A DNA stretch of 64,000 bases from Pedobacter cryoconitis (GTDB lineage Bacteria > Bacteroidota > Bacteroidia > Sphingobacteriales > Sphingobacteriaceae). The notes under the pieces are model-generated. The model saw nothing but the letters and a program-made list of their open reading frames with translations. It was not told the DNA's origin and made no database searches. Below are positions 16,294 through 25,129 of the stretch, piece after piece (the stretch's first letter is position 1; each line of letters starts with the position of its first letter). The stretch is from assembly GCF_001590605.1 (NCBI RefSeq), contig NZ_CP014504.1:186001-250000 (forward strand), given 5' to 3'. The translations under genes were made by a program, and so were the position numbers.

Positions 16294-17295
16294 TTAACGT
16301 GCAGGACTAATGCCCTTATAAATGAAACTATGAATAGCTGCTGTCGTAACTTTCAAGTCGGCCGATAAGTACCAGATATTGTTGACTCTTATACCTTTGC
16401 TCGAAGAATCCAGCGGAAACCTGGCTTGCTCAATAATCTTGCTTTTTGAATTCAGAATATCTCCGCCTATCTTAAATAGGTTCATACCAGACAGACTAGT
16501 TTCCATATTGGGTAAAATCTGATTCATAAATACCGGATATAATGCCGGACCTGCGCCTTTCATCTTGTTAAACAGCGCGACCAGGACAGTTCTTTGTCTT
16601 TCAGTTCTTTCATAATCACCACGGCCAACTGCTCTGATCCTGGTATAGGCTACGGTTTGTCTGCCATTTAATACTTGAATGCCGGCATTGTTTACATTTA
16701 CCGGAGGGATATTTTCAATAATGGAAATCTCTTTCAGATAATTGTTCAGGTAAGGGATTTCTTCTGGTTTAACATTGATCTCTACGCCACCGAGTGCGTC
16801 AATCATTTTAGCCGTTCCGAAAAAATCGACATTGATATAATCCTGGATGTCCATATCAAAGTTCTGATTAATGGTCTTAATAGCTAGCTGAGGCCCTCCT
16901 AAAGCAAATGCGGCATTGATTTTATCCATTCCTTTACCTTCTATATTTACATAAGTATCCCGCAGGATAGAAGACATTTTAATTTTCTTGGTTACCTGAT
17001 CAATCGTAATAATCATGATCACATCAGAGTTTCCTTCCTGGTTTTTATCCCGTCTGTCTACTGCGAAAAGCGCCAGATTGATCGGCGGGTTGGCAATAGC
17101 CGCAATCCTTTTTTGTGTTTTTGGTGAGATGCCTAGTGCAGCTGGTGTTTTGATGAGTTTAACTATGGGAATCGGGACCGTTGTTCCGGCAATATTGGCA
17201 GGCACTGCTGTGGTGGTTAAGCTGGTCGTGTCTTGTGCTGAAACTGTCAAAGAAATTGTGCTGAACAGAACCAGGCTTAAAAAGATATATCTCAT
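16294..17295 (-). CDS. LytR-CpsA-Psr (LCP) family protein
   Basis: A 333-residue exported LCP-domain protein. It has a cleavable signal peptide (hydrophobic residues 4-18, cleavage near V-S-A-Q-D) rather than the usual N-terminal anchor. Family motifs are present: R-D-T-Y-V with catalytic Arg/Asp near residue 112, D-K-I-N-A-A-F-A-L-G-G, and the late R-A-V-G-R-G-D-Y-E-R-T-E-R-Q-R block. LCP proteins transfer polyprenyl-linked glycans to cell-wall or protein acceptors. It is divergent from the exopolysaccharide operon, so it may attach or release that polymer, which is an inference from position. Confidence 0.82.
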   Translation of the reverse strand: MRYIFLSLVLFSTISLTVSAQDTTSLTTTAVPANIAGTTVPIPIVKLIKTPAALGISPKTQKRIAAIANPPINLALFAVDRRDKNQEGNSDVIMIITIDQVTKKIKMSSILRDTYVNIEGKGMDKINAAFALGGPQLAIKTINQNFDMDIQDYINVDFFGTAKMIDALGGVEINVKPEEIPYLNNYLKEISIIENIPPVNVNNAGIQVLNGRQTVAYTRIRAVGRGDYERTERQRTVLVALFNKMKGAGPALYPVFMNQILPNMETSLSGMNLFKIGGDILNSKSKIIEQARFPLDSSSKGIRVNNIWYLSADLKVTTAAIHSFIYKGISPAR

Positions 17296-17933
17296 AAAAA
17301 CAGGGTAATCATTAAGTTAATTATTTATAATCTATTTGTTAACTGCAAATTATGTGCTAATAAATCAGATTAATTCCAATTGTTCTGAGATCCAATTCGC
17401 TTTAATTCCTGAAAATTCCCCCATTTTGAGCACTGGGGGTATAAATTTTACAGTTAGTTGAGATAATTCCCCTAATTATTGTGCTGCTGGGATCTTTAGG
17501 ATAAAATGGGGAAATTAAAAGGGAGTATCTAAATAAAACATCATTATCTTCAAAGGGAGATTGCGGGTATTTGTTTATTGCCTTTAATCGATTGATTGCT
17601 GATAATCCGGGCTTTAGGTTAAAAAAATTAAGAGGATTTGATTCTTAAATTATATTTTTTTTAATACGGTCTTTCAGGAATTGGTCTTTGTGGCCGATTT
17701 TGGCAAGATATTGGGAATATAGAATGTAAATACAATAGGTATTGATAATTAGAAATTATTTTATCAATCCAATATTAAATTATAAAACTGATGTTTATTT
17801 TAATTCGTAATTGTTGATAGGATGTATAACTTGCATAATAATTGTAATGCTTTTGATACATTCAAAAACACGGTTATTTAGTCAAATAAAAAATCTCTGA
17901 ATAATATTAATCTACATCTTAATTCCCTTTTAA
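17296..17933. promoter_or_regulatory. 638-bp divergent regulatory region of the LCP gene and the exopolysaccharide operon
   Basis: No gene is visible. The region is AT-rich and holds a cluster of CCCC/GGGG blocks bordered by AATT: AATTCCCCCATTTT (17414-17427), CTGGGGGTATAAATTT (17433-17448), AATTCCCCTAATT (17465-17477) and AAAATGGGGAAATT (17503-17516). The first and last are near-perfect inverted copies. The last is repeated exactly at 37397-37410, upstream of other genes of the same locus, which suggests a shared operator. The operon promoter itself could not be placed with confidence. Confidence 0.45.
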
Positions 17934-18335
17934 ATGGAAAATGTCTCATTTGGTAAAAAGCAAATTTTAATAGTTGATGATGAGCCAAGTATCTTAAAAT
18001 TACTGAACTTCATCCTGTCAAAACAGTATGTTGTCCATGCTAAGGAGAGCGGATACAAAGCTCATCTATGGTTGGAAGAAGGAAATTTTCCTGATATCAT
18101 TATTCTGGATTTGCACATGCCTCATTTTGATGGTACTTCTTTTCTGAAAAGTATTAAGATCAGTGGTTATTACCGGGAAATCCCTGTTATAATTTTATCG
18201 GCAGCAGAAGATCTGGATAAAATTGTTGCAAATTTGCCGTTCAAAGTAGAAGCACATTTCCCAAAACCATTTAATCCGGAGAGTTTAAAAATGGAAATTG
18301 CCAGAGTTTTAGCCACATTAACAACTGCTATTTAA
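17934..18335 (+). CDS. Receiver-only response regulator
   Basis: A 133-residue single receiver domain without an output domain. All phosphorylation residues are present: the acidic pair V-D-D-E near residue 16, phospho-acceptor Asp59 (I-I-I-L-D-L-H-M-P), the Ser in V-I-I-L-S-A and Lys111 in F-P-K-P-F. It must act through protein contact, as phosphorelay intermediate or switch. It is the first gene of the exopolysaccharide operon, 7 bp upstream of a sugar transferase carrying a degenerate receiver domain, so receiver-receiver contact controlling the initiating transferase is an attractive hypothesis. No histidine kinase is in the window. Confidence 0.88.
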   Translation: MENVSFGKKQILIVDDEPSILKLLNFILSKQYVVHAKESGYKAHLWLEEGNFPDIIILDLHMPHFDGTSFLKSIKISGYYREIPVIILSAAEDLDKIVANLPFKVEAHFPKPFNPESLKMEIARVLATLTTAI

Positions 18336-18342
18336 AGAAATA

Positions 18343-19410
18343 ATGGATTATAATTACAAAGGAATAAGGTTGGTTTACTGCGGTACTGAACTTTCAACTG
18401 AGTCAGCTGGGATTTTAGGGCAGGAGTATCATATTTTCAGCCTGGATGATTCCTCTAAACTGGAAGCATATTTAAGTTCTTTATCGTTGTTCTCGACACC
18501 TGATGTGATTATGATCGAGGTCAGAGAAAAGGAAGAAGAGGCAGTCTTTGCCATTATTGCAAAGATCAAGAATAATCCCTTAACCAGCGGATTGATCATT
18601 GTATTGTTAGCACAGCAGCACGATGTGAAATTAAGAGCAAGGGCAATCAAAGCTAAAATACATGATTTGTATTTCCTTCCTTATCAAATGGAAGACCTGA
18701 AAGACAGGTTAAATTTCTTAATCAAATTTAAGCTGATCAAGCCGAATATCGAACAGCTTTCCGTAATTAAAAAACAGAAAGAATATATAATCCCTACCAC
18801 CAAAAGGATTTTTGACGTGGTAGCTGCTGGTGGTGTATTGGTGGTTTTATCACCGATTCTGCTAGTTGTCGCCTTATTGATCAAAATGGATTCTAAAGGC
18901 CCTGTAATTTATAAAAGTAAAAGGGTAGGTACAGGTTACAAGATCTTCGACTTTTATAAGTTCAGATCTATGAAAGCCGGTGCAGATAAGGAACTGAAAA
19001 ATTTATCGGCGCTGAACCAGTATGCCGATGATGGAAGTGGTACCAATGCCTTTATGAAAATTAAGAATGACCCACGTGTAACTAAATTGGGTAATTTCTT
19101 AAGAAGTTCAAGTATTGATGAGATCCCACAGTTATTGAATGTACTGAAAGGGGATATGTCTTTAGTAGGAAACAGGCCTTTGCCTTTATATGAGGCAGAA
19201 ATGTTAACCTCCAATGAATGGTCAATGCGGTTTTTAGGCCCCTCAGGCCTCACTGGTTTATGGCAGATCAGCAAAAGAGGAAAAGCTGATATGTCTGATA
19301 CAGAACGTAAAAAACTGGATAACTTTTATGCAAGGAATTATTCGGTATGGTTTGATATGAGTATCATGTTAAAAACCTTCCCTGCCTTGTTCCAGAGAGA
19401 AAAAGTATAA
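18343..19410 (+). CDS. Initiating sugar-phosphate transferase with N-terminal degenerate receiver domain
   Basis: A 355-residue fusion. Residues about 1-130 look like a receiver domain, but the acceptor position is Glu59 (I-M-I-E-V) and the acidic pair is missing. Residues about 145-355 are a bacterial sugar transferase of the WcaJ/PglC type: membrane helix near 157-180, K-F-R-S-M, S-S-I-D-E-I-P-Q-L-L-N-V, G-D-M-S-L-V-G-N-R-P and G-L-W-Q-I-S. These enzymes move a sugar-1-phosphate from a nucleotide sugar to undecaprenyl phosphate, the first step of repeat-unit assembly at the inner membrane. Canonical WcaJ has a multi-TM domain instead of a receiver, so the fusion suggests post-translational control. 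Confidence 0.88.
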   Translation: MDYNYKGIRLVYCGTELSTESAGILGQEYHIFSLDDSSKLEAYLSSLSLFSTPDVIMIEVREKEEEAVFAIIAKIKNNPLTSGLIIVLLAQQHDVKLRARAIKAKIHDLYFLPYQMEDLKDRLNFLIKFKLIKPNIEQLSVIKKQKEYIIPTTKRIFDVVAAGGVLVVLSPILLVVALLIKMDSKGPVIYKSKRVGTGYKIFDFYKFRSMKAGADKELKNLSALNQYADDGSGTNAFMKIKNDPRVTKLGNFLRSSSIDEIPQLLNVLKGDMSLVGNRPLPLYEAEMLTSNEWSMRFLGPSGLTGLWQISKRGKADMSDTERKKLDNFYARNYSVWFDMSIMLKTFPALFQREKV

Positions 19411-19456
19411 ATAGATAAAATCAATCCTATTAATAATCAACTAAAATAATAATCAA

Positions 19457-20149
19457 ATGAAAAAAGTATCTGCTCTCACAGTTCTTTTACTATCGTTTCT
19501 ATGCCTGCACGTATCTGCACAGGATTCGATTATCGGAGACATCAATTACGGCATATTGGATAAATATATCCAGGCTGCAAAAGAAAACTATCCAAAACGC
19601 AAGATACTTAAAGCACAGGAAGATGCAATTAAAACTGGTATAGCTGTAGCAGAAATATCTTATCTTGATATGTTCAGTGCTTCTTATTTTTATCGCCCTG
19701 GTGATAAACAAGCAATCAGTACACCTGGACAGACTGCAAATCCGTATATTGTAAATGGTATTCAATATGGTATCAGTTTAAACCTGGGCGCTTTCCTGCA
19801 GAAACCATTTTTAGTGAAACGTGCAAAAGCTGATTATAAAGTTGCTCAATTGCAAACCGCTGATTATGATTATGCATTAGTAAATGAAGTTAAAAAAAGA
19901 TATTATACCTATATTCAAATGTTAAGTGAGCTGAAAATTAAAACTCAGACTGCACAGGATAACAATGGGGTAGCTGAAAATCAACGCCGCAGATTTGAAA
20001 AAGGTGAGATTCCGTTGGATGCTTATAATGGAAGCAGAGTGCAATTGTCAGATTCTAATTCTGCTAAAATACAGACTGAAGTGAATTTTCTGAATGCTAA
20101 AGATGCATTGGAAGAGATAATTGGCAGAAAACTTACCGACATTAAATAA
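19457..20149 (+). CDS. Half-size TolC-family outer-membrane protein
   Basis: A 230-residue exported protein with signal peptide (L-T-V-L-L-L-S-F-L, cleavage near V-S-A-Q). The remainder resembles one structural repeat of TolC: long coiled helices at about 30-70 and 120-220, with a strand-rich segment between (S-A-S-Y-F-Y, G-I-S-L-N-L-G). Full TolC proteins are 420-500 residues with two repeats, so this one would need to oligomerise with more subunits. It lies directly upstream of the Wzc-like gene where a Wza-type export protein is usually found, and no SLBB-domain Wza homologue is present in the window. Confidence 0.75.
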   Translation: MKKVSALTVLLLSFLCLHVSAQDSIIGDINYGILDKYIQAAKENYPKRKILKAQEDAIKTGIAVAEISYLDMFSASYFYRPGDKQAISTPGQTANPYIVNGIQYGISLNLGAFLQKPFLVKRAKADYKVAQLQTADYDYALVNEVKKRYYTYIQMLSELKIKTQTAQDNNGVAENQRRRFEKGEIPLDAYNGSRVQLSDSNSAKIQTEVNFLNAKDALEEIIGRKLTDIK

Positions 20150-20173
20150 AATAATTCAAGTTTATTACTGAAA

Positions 20174-22324
20174 ATGGACATTCAAAGATTTTTAAAGCTG
20201 CTCAAAAGATATATATGGATACTGATACTGGTACCTGTAGTCGCTGCCGTTATCACTTATTTTCTATCTAAAAATATTCCTAAAGAGTATAAATCTCAAG
20301 TTCAGATTTCTACTGGTCTGGTAGATCAGTCTAAGCAATTGTCTTCACAGACCCAGAATGATTATTTCAAGACCAGTCAGCAATTCAGTAATATTATTGA
20401 AAAGATGAAAATGAGAAAGATCATGAGTATTCTTTCTTATAACCTGATTATTCATGACCTGGAAAATCCGAAAGCCGCGTTCAGAAAATATAGTCCTAAA
20501 CTGGATTCTCTTCCTGCTGCGCAGAAATTGGAATTGCTGAATACTTACAAAAAAAGACTTGCGCAAAAGGTTCCGGTAACCGTTTATGATAACAAAAGGA
20601 AATTCAAATTATATGATATCCTGCAATCAATGGGTTATGGTGAAGCTGCCCTGAATAAAAAGATGATGATTTACAGACCTGATAACAGTGATTTTGTAAA
20701 TATCGATTTTACTTCAGAGGATCCGCTTTTATCTGCTTATGTGGTCAATACTTTAGCCACCGAATTTATCAGCAATTATAGTATTGATGTTTATAACAAT
20801 CAGAATAACTCTATAGCTGTACTTGATTCCTTACTGAAAAAGAAGGAAAGAGAAATGAATGCTAAAAATGGAGCTCTGAAAGGCTTCAAAATGAAAAATG
20901 GTGTACTGAACCTGAACGAACAGGCGGCTACAGTTTATTCTCAAATCTCTCAGTACGAGGAAAGAAAAGCACAGGCAATCCGTGATATTCAGGCAAACCA
21001 GGGTGCACTTTCTGCGATCAAGAATAAATTAAGAGGAGTTGGGGACCCTTACATGGGGGGAACTGTTGTAGAGGATAACAATACCATTCTGAATTTAAAA
21101 AGCGAATTGAAAGCTGCGAATGACCGTTATATTGATAACAGCTTCAGACAGTCTGATAAACGTAAAATAGATTCTTTACAGACTTTAATATCCAGACAGT
21201 CTGCAAGAAATTCTGATAAAAATGTAGTGGATCCGCAGATTGCAAAACAAGGATTAATCCAGCAAAAAAATAACCTGGAGATTTCAACAGAACAGATCAA
21301 AAACACGATCAGCTCTATTGATAAACAACTGGCAAAATTGAAAGGACAATACAATACAATGGTTCCTTTTGATGCCGGGATACAAAATTATGAGCGTGAT
21401 GCTGATATTGCGACTAAAGACTATATGGCCGCGTTGGAACGTACAAATACAAGCCGTACAGAACAAAATACAGGTTTAAAACTTCAGGTTGCACAGGTTG
21501 GTTTGCCTGGTTCTGCGGAAGCTTCAAAAACTATTGTATATATCGCTTTATCGGGTATCGCTACTTTTGCAGTTTGTTTCTCTCTTTTGGTATTGCTGTT
21601 TTTAACAGATCATTCTATCAATACGATCCACCAGTTGGAAGCTGCGACTAAAATGCGCGTACTGGGCAGTTTGAATTATATCCCTGAGCAGGTTACAGAT
21701 ATCAAATCGATCTGGAATGATACTAAAAATAATAACTATACGATCCATAAAGACTTACTGAGATCATTAAGGTTTGAGATCGGTGATGAAATGGCGAAGG
21801 AAGACAGCCGCGTATTGGGGATTACAAGTTTAGGTGTAGGGGAAGGGAAAACATTCCTGGCTTCTAACCTGGCTTATGCTTATGCGATGACTGGTAAAAA
21901 AGTATTATTGATTGGTGGTGATCAGGTAGCCCCGGTATTGTCAGACTCTAAACAGTTACAAATCAGTCAGAATTTTGAGACCTTTTTGGTGAAAAGAGAA
22001 ATACAGATTGATGACATGATTACCCGTCTGAATAAGATTGATGAAACCAGATCTTTATTGGAGATCCAGAGTGAAAGAAATCTGAGAGCTGGATTTGATG
22101 TACTTAAAAAACAATTTGATATCATTATCATTGATGTCAATAGCTTATTGAATATTAACCTTGCCAAAGAATGGCTTTCATTTACAGAGAAGAACGTTGC
22201 TGTATTTGAAGCAGGTAAAACATTGACTGGTTCAGACAAAGATTTAATAGCCTTTCTTAAGAAACAGCCTGGATTTATGGGCTGGGTGATAAATAAAATA
22301 AAATTAGCCGGAATTGATGGTTAA
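20174..22324 (+). CDS. Wzc-like polysaccharide co-polymerase with divergent BY-kinase domain
   Basis: A 716-residue inner-membrane protein. A first TM helix (residues 15-32), a long periplasmic coiled-coil Wzz-type region (about 35-450), a second TM near 453-480 and a cytoplasmic ATPase domain (about 520-716) are visible. Walker A is intact (G-V-G-E-G-K-T, about 554-560) and Walker B is I-I-I-I-D near 650. The A' motif, normally L-x-D-x-D, reads L-I-G-G-D, and the C-terminus has no tyrosine cluster. It should control chain length and export of the polymer, but classical tyrosine autophosphorylation looks unlikely. Confidence 0.85.
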   Translation: MDIQRFLKLLKRYIWILILVPVVAAVITYFLSKNIPKEYKSQVQISTGLVDQSKQLSSQTQNDYFKTSQQFSNIIEKMKMRKIMSILSYNLIIHDLENPKAAFRKYSPKLDSLPAAQKLELLNTYKKRLAQKVPVTVYDNKRKFKLYDILQSMGYGEAALNKKMMIYRPDNSDFVNIDFTSEDPLLSAYVVNTLATEFISNYSIDVYNNQNNSIAVLDSLLKKKEREMNAKNGALKGFKMKNGVLNLNEQAATVYSQISQYEERKAQAIRDIQANQGALSAIKNKLRGVGDPYMGGTVVEDNNTILNLKSELKAANDRYIDNSFRQSDKRKIDSLQTLISRQSARNSDKNVVDPQIAKQGLIQQKNNLEISTEQIKNTISSIDKQLAKLKGQYNTMVPFDAGIQNYERDADIATKDYMAALERTNTSRTEQNTGLKLQVAQVGLPGSAEASKTIVYIALSGIATFAVCFSLLVLLFLTDHSINTIHQLEAATKMRVLGSLNYIPEQVTDIKSIWNDTKNNNYTIHKDLLRSLRFEIGDEMAKEDSRVLGITSLGVGEGKTFLASNLAYAYAMTGKKVLLIGGDQVAPVLSDSKQLQISQNFETFLVKREIQIDDMITRLNKIDETRSLLEIQSERNLRAGFDVLKKQFDIIIIDVNSLLNINLAKEWLSFTEKNVAVFEAGKTLTGSDKDLIAFLKKQPGFMGWVINKIKLAGIDG

Positions 22325-22345
22325 TTTAGCGGTAGATATTTAATT

Positions 22346-23833
22346 ATGCAGCGAGATTCTAATCACCTGTTTTTAAAGAAGTCGAGAATAAAGTTTTTAA
22401 TTTTTGGTCTTTTAATAGCAGGAATATCCAGTTTTGCAACCGCAAAACTGGAATTATTAGTTCCGGTAGTATTAGCGCTGCTGGCCGTATTTACTGTTTA
22501 CCTGATTTTTCTTTTCAGAAATCCAAAGGTCGGCCTGGTCACCTTAGTCATCTACTGTTTTTTACTGGGCTTTCTGGGCAGGGAAATAGGGGGTCTGTCT
22601 TATGGAATGGGGATCGAATTACTACTGATCCTGACCTGGCTGTCCTCCCTGATTTATTATAAAAGGGAAGACTGGCTGGTGATCCGCAATGACTTGAGCC
22701 TGTTATTCCTGATCTGGTTTATTGTCAGTGTAATTGAAGTCATTAATCCTGCTGGTGCAAGTGTAATGGGCTGGCTGATGGAAATCAGGTCTGTTGCCTT
22801 ATATCCGGTCCTGCTTATCCCTTTGAGTTTTATTGTCTTTAATAAGAAGAGTGATCTTGATCTTTTCATTAAACTGATTCTTGGTTTAGCTCTTATTGCT
22901 GCATTAAACGGGATTAAACAGATACATTTTGGCTTATTTCCTGGTGAACAACGCTTTATTGACGGACCAGGCGGGGCAACCCATTTGATTTTTGGAAAAC
23001 TGCGTGCATTTTCCTTTTATGATGCCGGGCAGTTTGGGGCATTCGAGGCTGTATTTGTGGTGATGGCCGTGGTACTGGCTTTAGGTTCCTCTAAGCTTTG
23101 GAAAAAAGTTACTTTATTAACCCTTGCTGGTTTTTACGGTTATGCGATGTTGCTTTCCGGTACAAGGGGGGCATTTTTTGCCTTGGTTGTCGCGGCAATT
23201 TTTGCGATATTCCTGACTAAAAACTTCAAGGTATTGTTTTTAGGCGGTTTGTTTATGGCCATCTTTTTAGGTGGGTTGAAATATACCACCATTGGAAGTA
23301 ATTATTATGAAATTAACCGTTTCAGAAGCTCCCTGGACCCTGAAGATCCATCCTTGAATGTTCGTTTCAATACGCAGCGGATTTTGAGGGAATACCTCAG
23401 TTCGCGGCCTTTTGGTGGTGGATTGGGTGTTTTAGGGGCTTTTTCGGAATATAATCAGGATAAATTCCTCTCGATTATACAACCAGACAGCTACTGGGTT
23501 AAAATCTGGGCCATGTATGGCATTGTAGGTTTAACGCTGTGGTTTAGTATGCTGATGTATATTCTGGGGAAATGCTGTGGAATTATCTGGATGATACAGG
23601 ATAAAAAACTGAAAGTAAAACTGATTGCAATCTTATCAGCCAGTGCTGGGATTTTCTTTTGCAGTTATGGAAATGAGGTCATCAATAATATGCCTTCTTC
23701 TTTAATTGTCTGTATTTCGTTCGTGCTGGTTTATCTGGGACCTAAATTTGATAAAGAGATTGCAGAGGAAAAATTAATTGATGCCAATAACCGCATTGTT
23801 GCGAACAGCCTAATTGTAGTTAAACCAATTTAA
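22346..23833 (+). CDS. O-antigen ligase/polymerase-like (Wzy-type) membrane protein
   Basis: A 495-residue polytopic protein with about ten to eleven hydrophobic segments and one larger periplasmic loop near residues 310-390. The G-T-R-G-A-F-F-A segment (about 270) and R-P-F-G-G-G-L-G (about 354) fit the Wzy_C/O-antigen ligase family. Such proteins either polymerise undecaprenyl-linked repeat units (Wzy) or ligate glycans to an acceptor (WaaL), and sequence alone does not separate them. Its place between the co-polymerase and the glycosyltransferases, with a Wzx flippase in the same operon, favours Wzy. Confidence 0.82.
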   Translation: MQRDSNHLFLKKSRIKFLIFGLLIAGISSFATAKLELLVPVVLALLAVFTVYLIFLFRNPKVGLVTLVIYCFLLGFLGREIGGLSYGMGIELLLILTWLSSLIYYKREDWLVIRNDLSLLFLIWFIVSVIEVINPAGASVMGWLMEIRSVALYPVLLIPLSFIVFNKKSDLDLFIKLILGLALIAALNGIKQIHFGLFPGEQRFIDGPGGATHLIFGKLRAFSFYDAGQFGAFEAVFVVMAVVLALGSSKLWKKVTLLTLAGFYGYAMLLSGTRGAFFALVVAAIFAIFLTKNFKVLFLGGLFMAIFLGGLKYTTIGSNYYEINRFRSSLDPEDPSLNVRFNTQRILREYLSSRPFGGGLGVLGAFSEYNQDKFLSIIQPDSYWVKIWAMYGIVGLTLWFSMLMYILGKCCGIIWMIQDKKLKVKLIAILSASAGIFFCSYGNEVINNMPSSLIVCISFVLVYLGPKFDKEIAEEKLIDANNRIVANSLIVVKPI

Positions 23834-23843
23834 TCAGACCCCT

Positions 23844-23954
23844 ATGCCATTTGAAATATTTCTTATTCCCGGTTTACTCTTCTTTGCTTATGGATTTTAT
23901 AAATCCAAAAAATACTTTGAGCAACAACAGCAGTCGAAAGAAGAACATAATTAA
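23844..23954 (+). CDS. 36-residue single-pass small membrane protein
   Basis: A small frame filling the gap between the ligase gene and the next glycosyltransferase. It starts at ATG 23844, 10 bp after the ligase stop, and ends at TAA 23954, 15 bp before the next ATG. The product has a hydrophobic segment of about 16 residues (I-F-L-I-P-G-L-L-F-F-A-Y-G-F-Y), a basic patch (K-S-K-K) and a Gln/Glu-rich cytoplasmic tail (Q-Q-Q-Q-S-K-E-E). The tight spacing and membrane-protein layout suggest a real gene, perhaps a small accessory subunit of the polymerase or glycosyltransferase. No family is recognised. Confidence 0.55.
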   Translation: MPFEIFLIPGLLFFAYGFYKSKKYFEQQQQSKEEHN

Positions 23955-23969
23955 TAAAAAAGATTGCTC

Positions 23970-25124
23970 ATGAAGATAACGCTCTGGATAATTTTGCAAA
24001 TCATTATTGGATACAATCTTGTGCTTCCAATAGTACTTTTCTTGTTTTATAAACTCTTTAGAAAAGAGAGAAAGAACAGCCTGCATCAGGCAGACTATGA
24101 TTATGCGATCATTGTTACTGCCTATGAGCAAACCGGGCTGCTGCACTCGGTAGTTGATTCTTTACTGCAGGTGAATTATAAAAACTACCTGATTTATGTA
24201 GTAGCTGATAATTGCGATATCTCCAATCTGCATTTTAACAATGAAAAAGTAGTGCTGCTCAGACCGGAGACTGTTTTAGCCAGTAATACCAGGTCGCATC
24301 TTTACGCGATCAGTCACTTTAAAAGAGCGCATGAGATCCTGACTATCATTGATAGTGATAACCTGACAGATCCTGAATATATCAATGAATTAAATGTATT
24401 TTTTGACCAGGGATTTGAAGCTGTACAAGGCGTCAGGGCGGCTAAAAATCTGAATACAACATTTGCCTGCCTGGATGCAGCAAGAGATATCTATTATCAT
24501 TTTTATGATGGAAAGATTTTATTTGAACTCGGCTCATCGGCTACATTGGCCGGATCCGGAATGGCTTTCAAAACAGCATTGTACAAAGCCTGTTTTGAAA
24601 ACCTGGATATTACCGGGGCAGGGTTTGATAAGGTATTACAGGCACAACTTTTAAAGCAGGGAAAACGCATTGCATTTGCTGAAAATGCGATTGTATTTGA
24701 TGAAAAAACCACGAATTCTGCACAACTGGTGAATCAGCGTTCCAGATGGATCAATACCTGGTTTAAGTATTTTGGGTATGGATTTGATATTTTATTTAAG
24801 GGAATCAAAGGATTGAACCGGAACCAGTTTTTATTTGGTGTGATCCTGTTAAGGCCGCCTTTGTTTATGTTCATTTTGTTATCCATGTTTTGCGCCTTTA
24901 TCAATTTGTTTATTTTCCCTTTTTATACTTTGATCTGGTTCATTGCTTTTGGCCTTTTTGCAATTAGTTTCCTGATTGCATTATGGAGCCATCCTACAGA
25001 TGCAAGAATTTACAAATCGTTAATTAACATTCCTAAGTTTATATTTTTTCAATTGTTATCTTTAGTGCATGCGAAGCAGGCTAATAAGCGCTCTGTTGCT
25101 ACTAAACATGAAATTAATTCATAA
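23970..25124 (+). CDS. Membrane-associated family 2 glycosyltransferase
   Basis: A 384-residue GT-A enzyme with an N-terminal hydrophobic helix (residues 3-25), a catalytic domain at about 45-260 and C-terminal hydrophobic segments near 285-345. The nucleotide-sugar site is I-I-D-S-D-N with the DxD-like motif near residue 131, and the late Q-R-S-R-W motif near residue 256 corresponds to the Q-x-x-R-W of processive GT2 enzymes. I chose ATG 23970 over the in-frame TTG at 23964. The Q-x-x-R-W motif and TM segments suggest transfer at the membrane. Confidence 0.82.
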   Translation: MKITLWIILQIIIGYNLVLPIVLFLFYKLFRKERKNSLHQADYDYAIIVTAYEQTGLLHSVVDSLLQVNYKNYLIYVVADNCDISNLHFNNEKVVLLRPETVLASNTRSHLYAISHFKRAHEILTIIDSDNLTDPEYINELNVFFDQGFEAVQGVRAAKNLNTTFACLDAARDIYYHFYDGKILFELGSSATLAGSGMAFKTALYKACFENLDITGAGFDKVLQAQLLKQGKRIAFAENAIVFDEKTTNSAQLVNQRSRWINTWFKYFGYGFDILFKGIKGLNRNQFLFGVILLRPPLFMFILLSMFCAFINLFIFPFYTLIWFIAFGLFAISFLIALWSHPTDARIYKSLINIPKFIFFQLLSLVHAKQANKRSVATKHEINS

Positions 25125-25129
25125 ATTAT

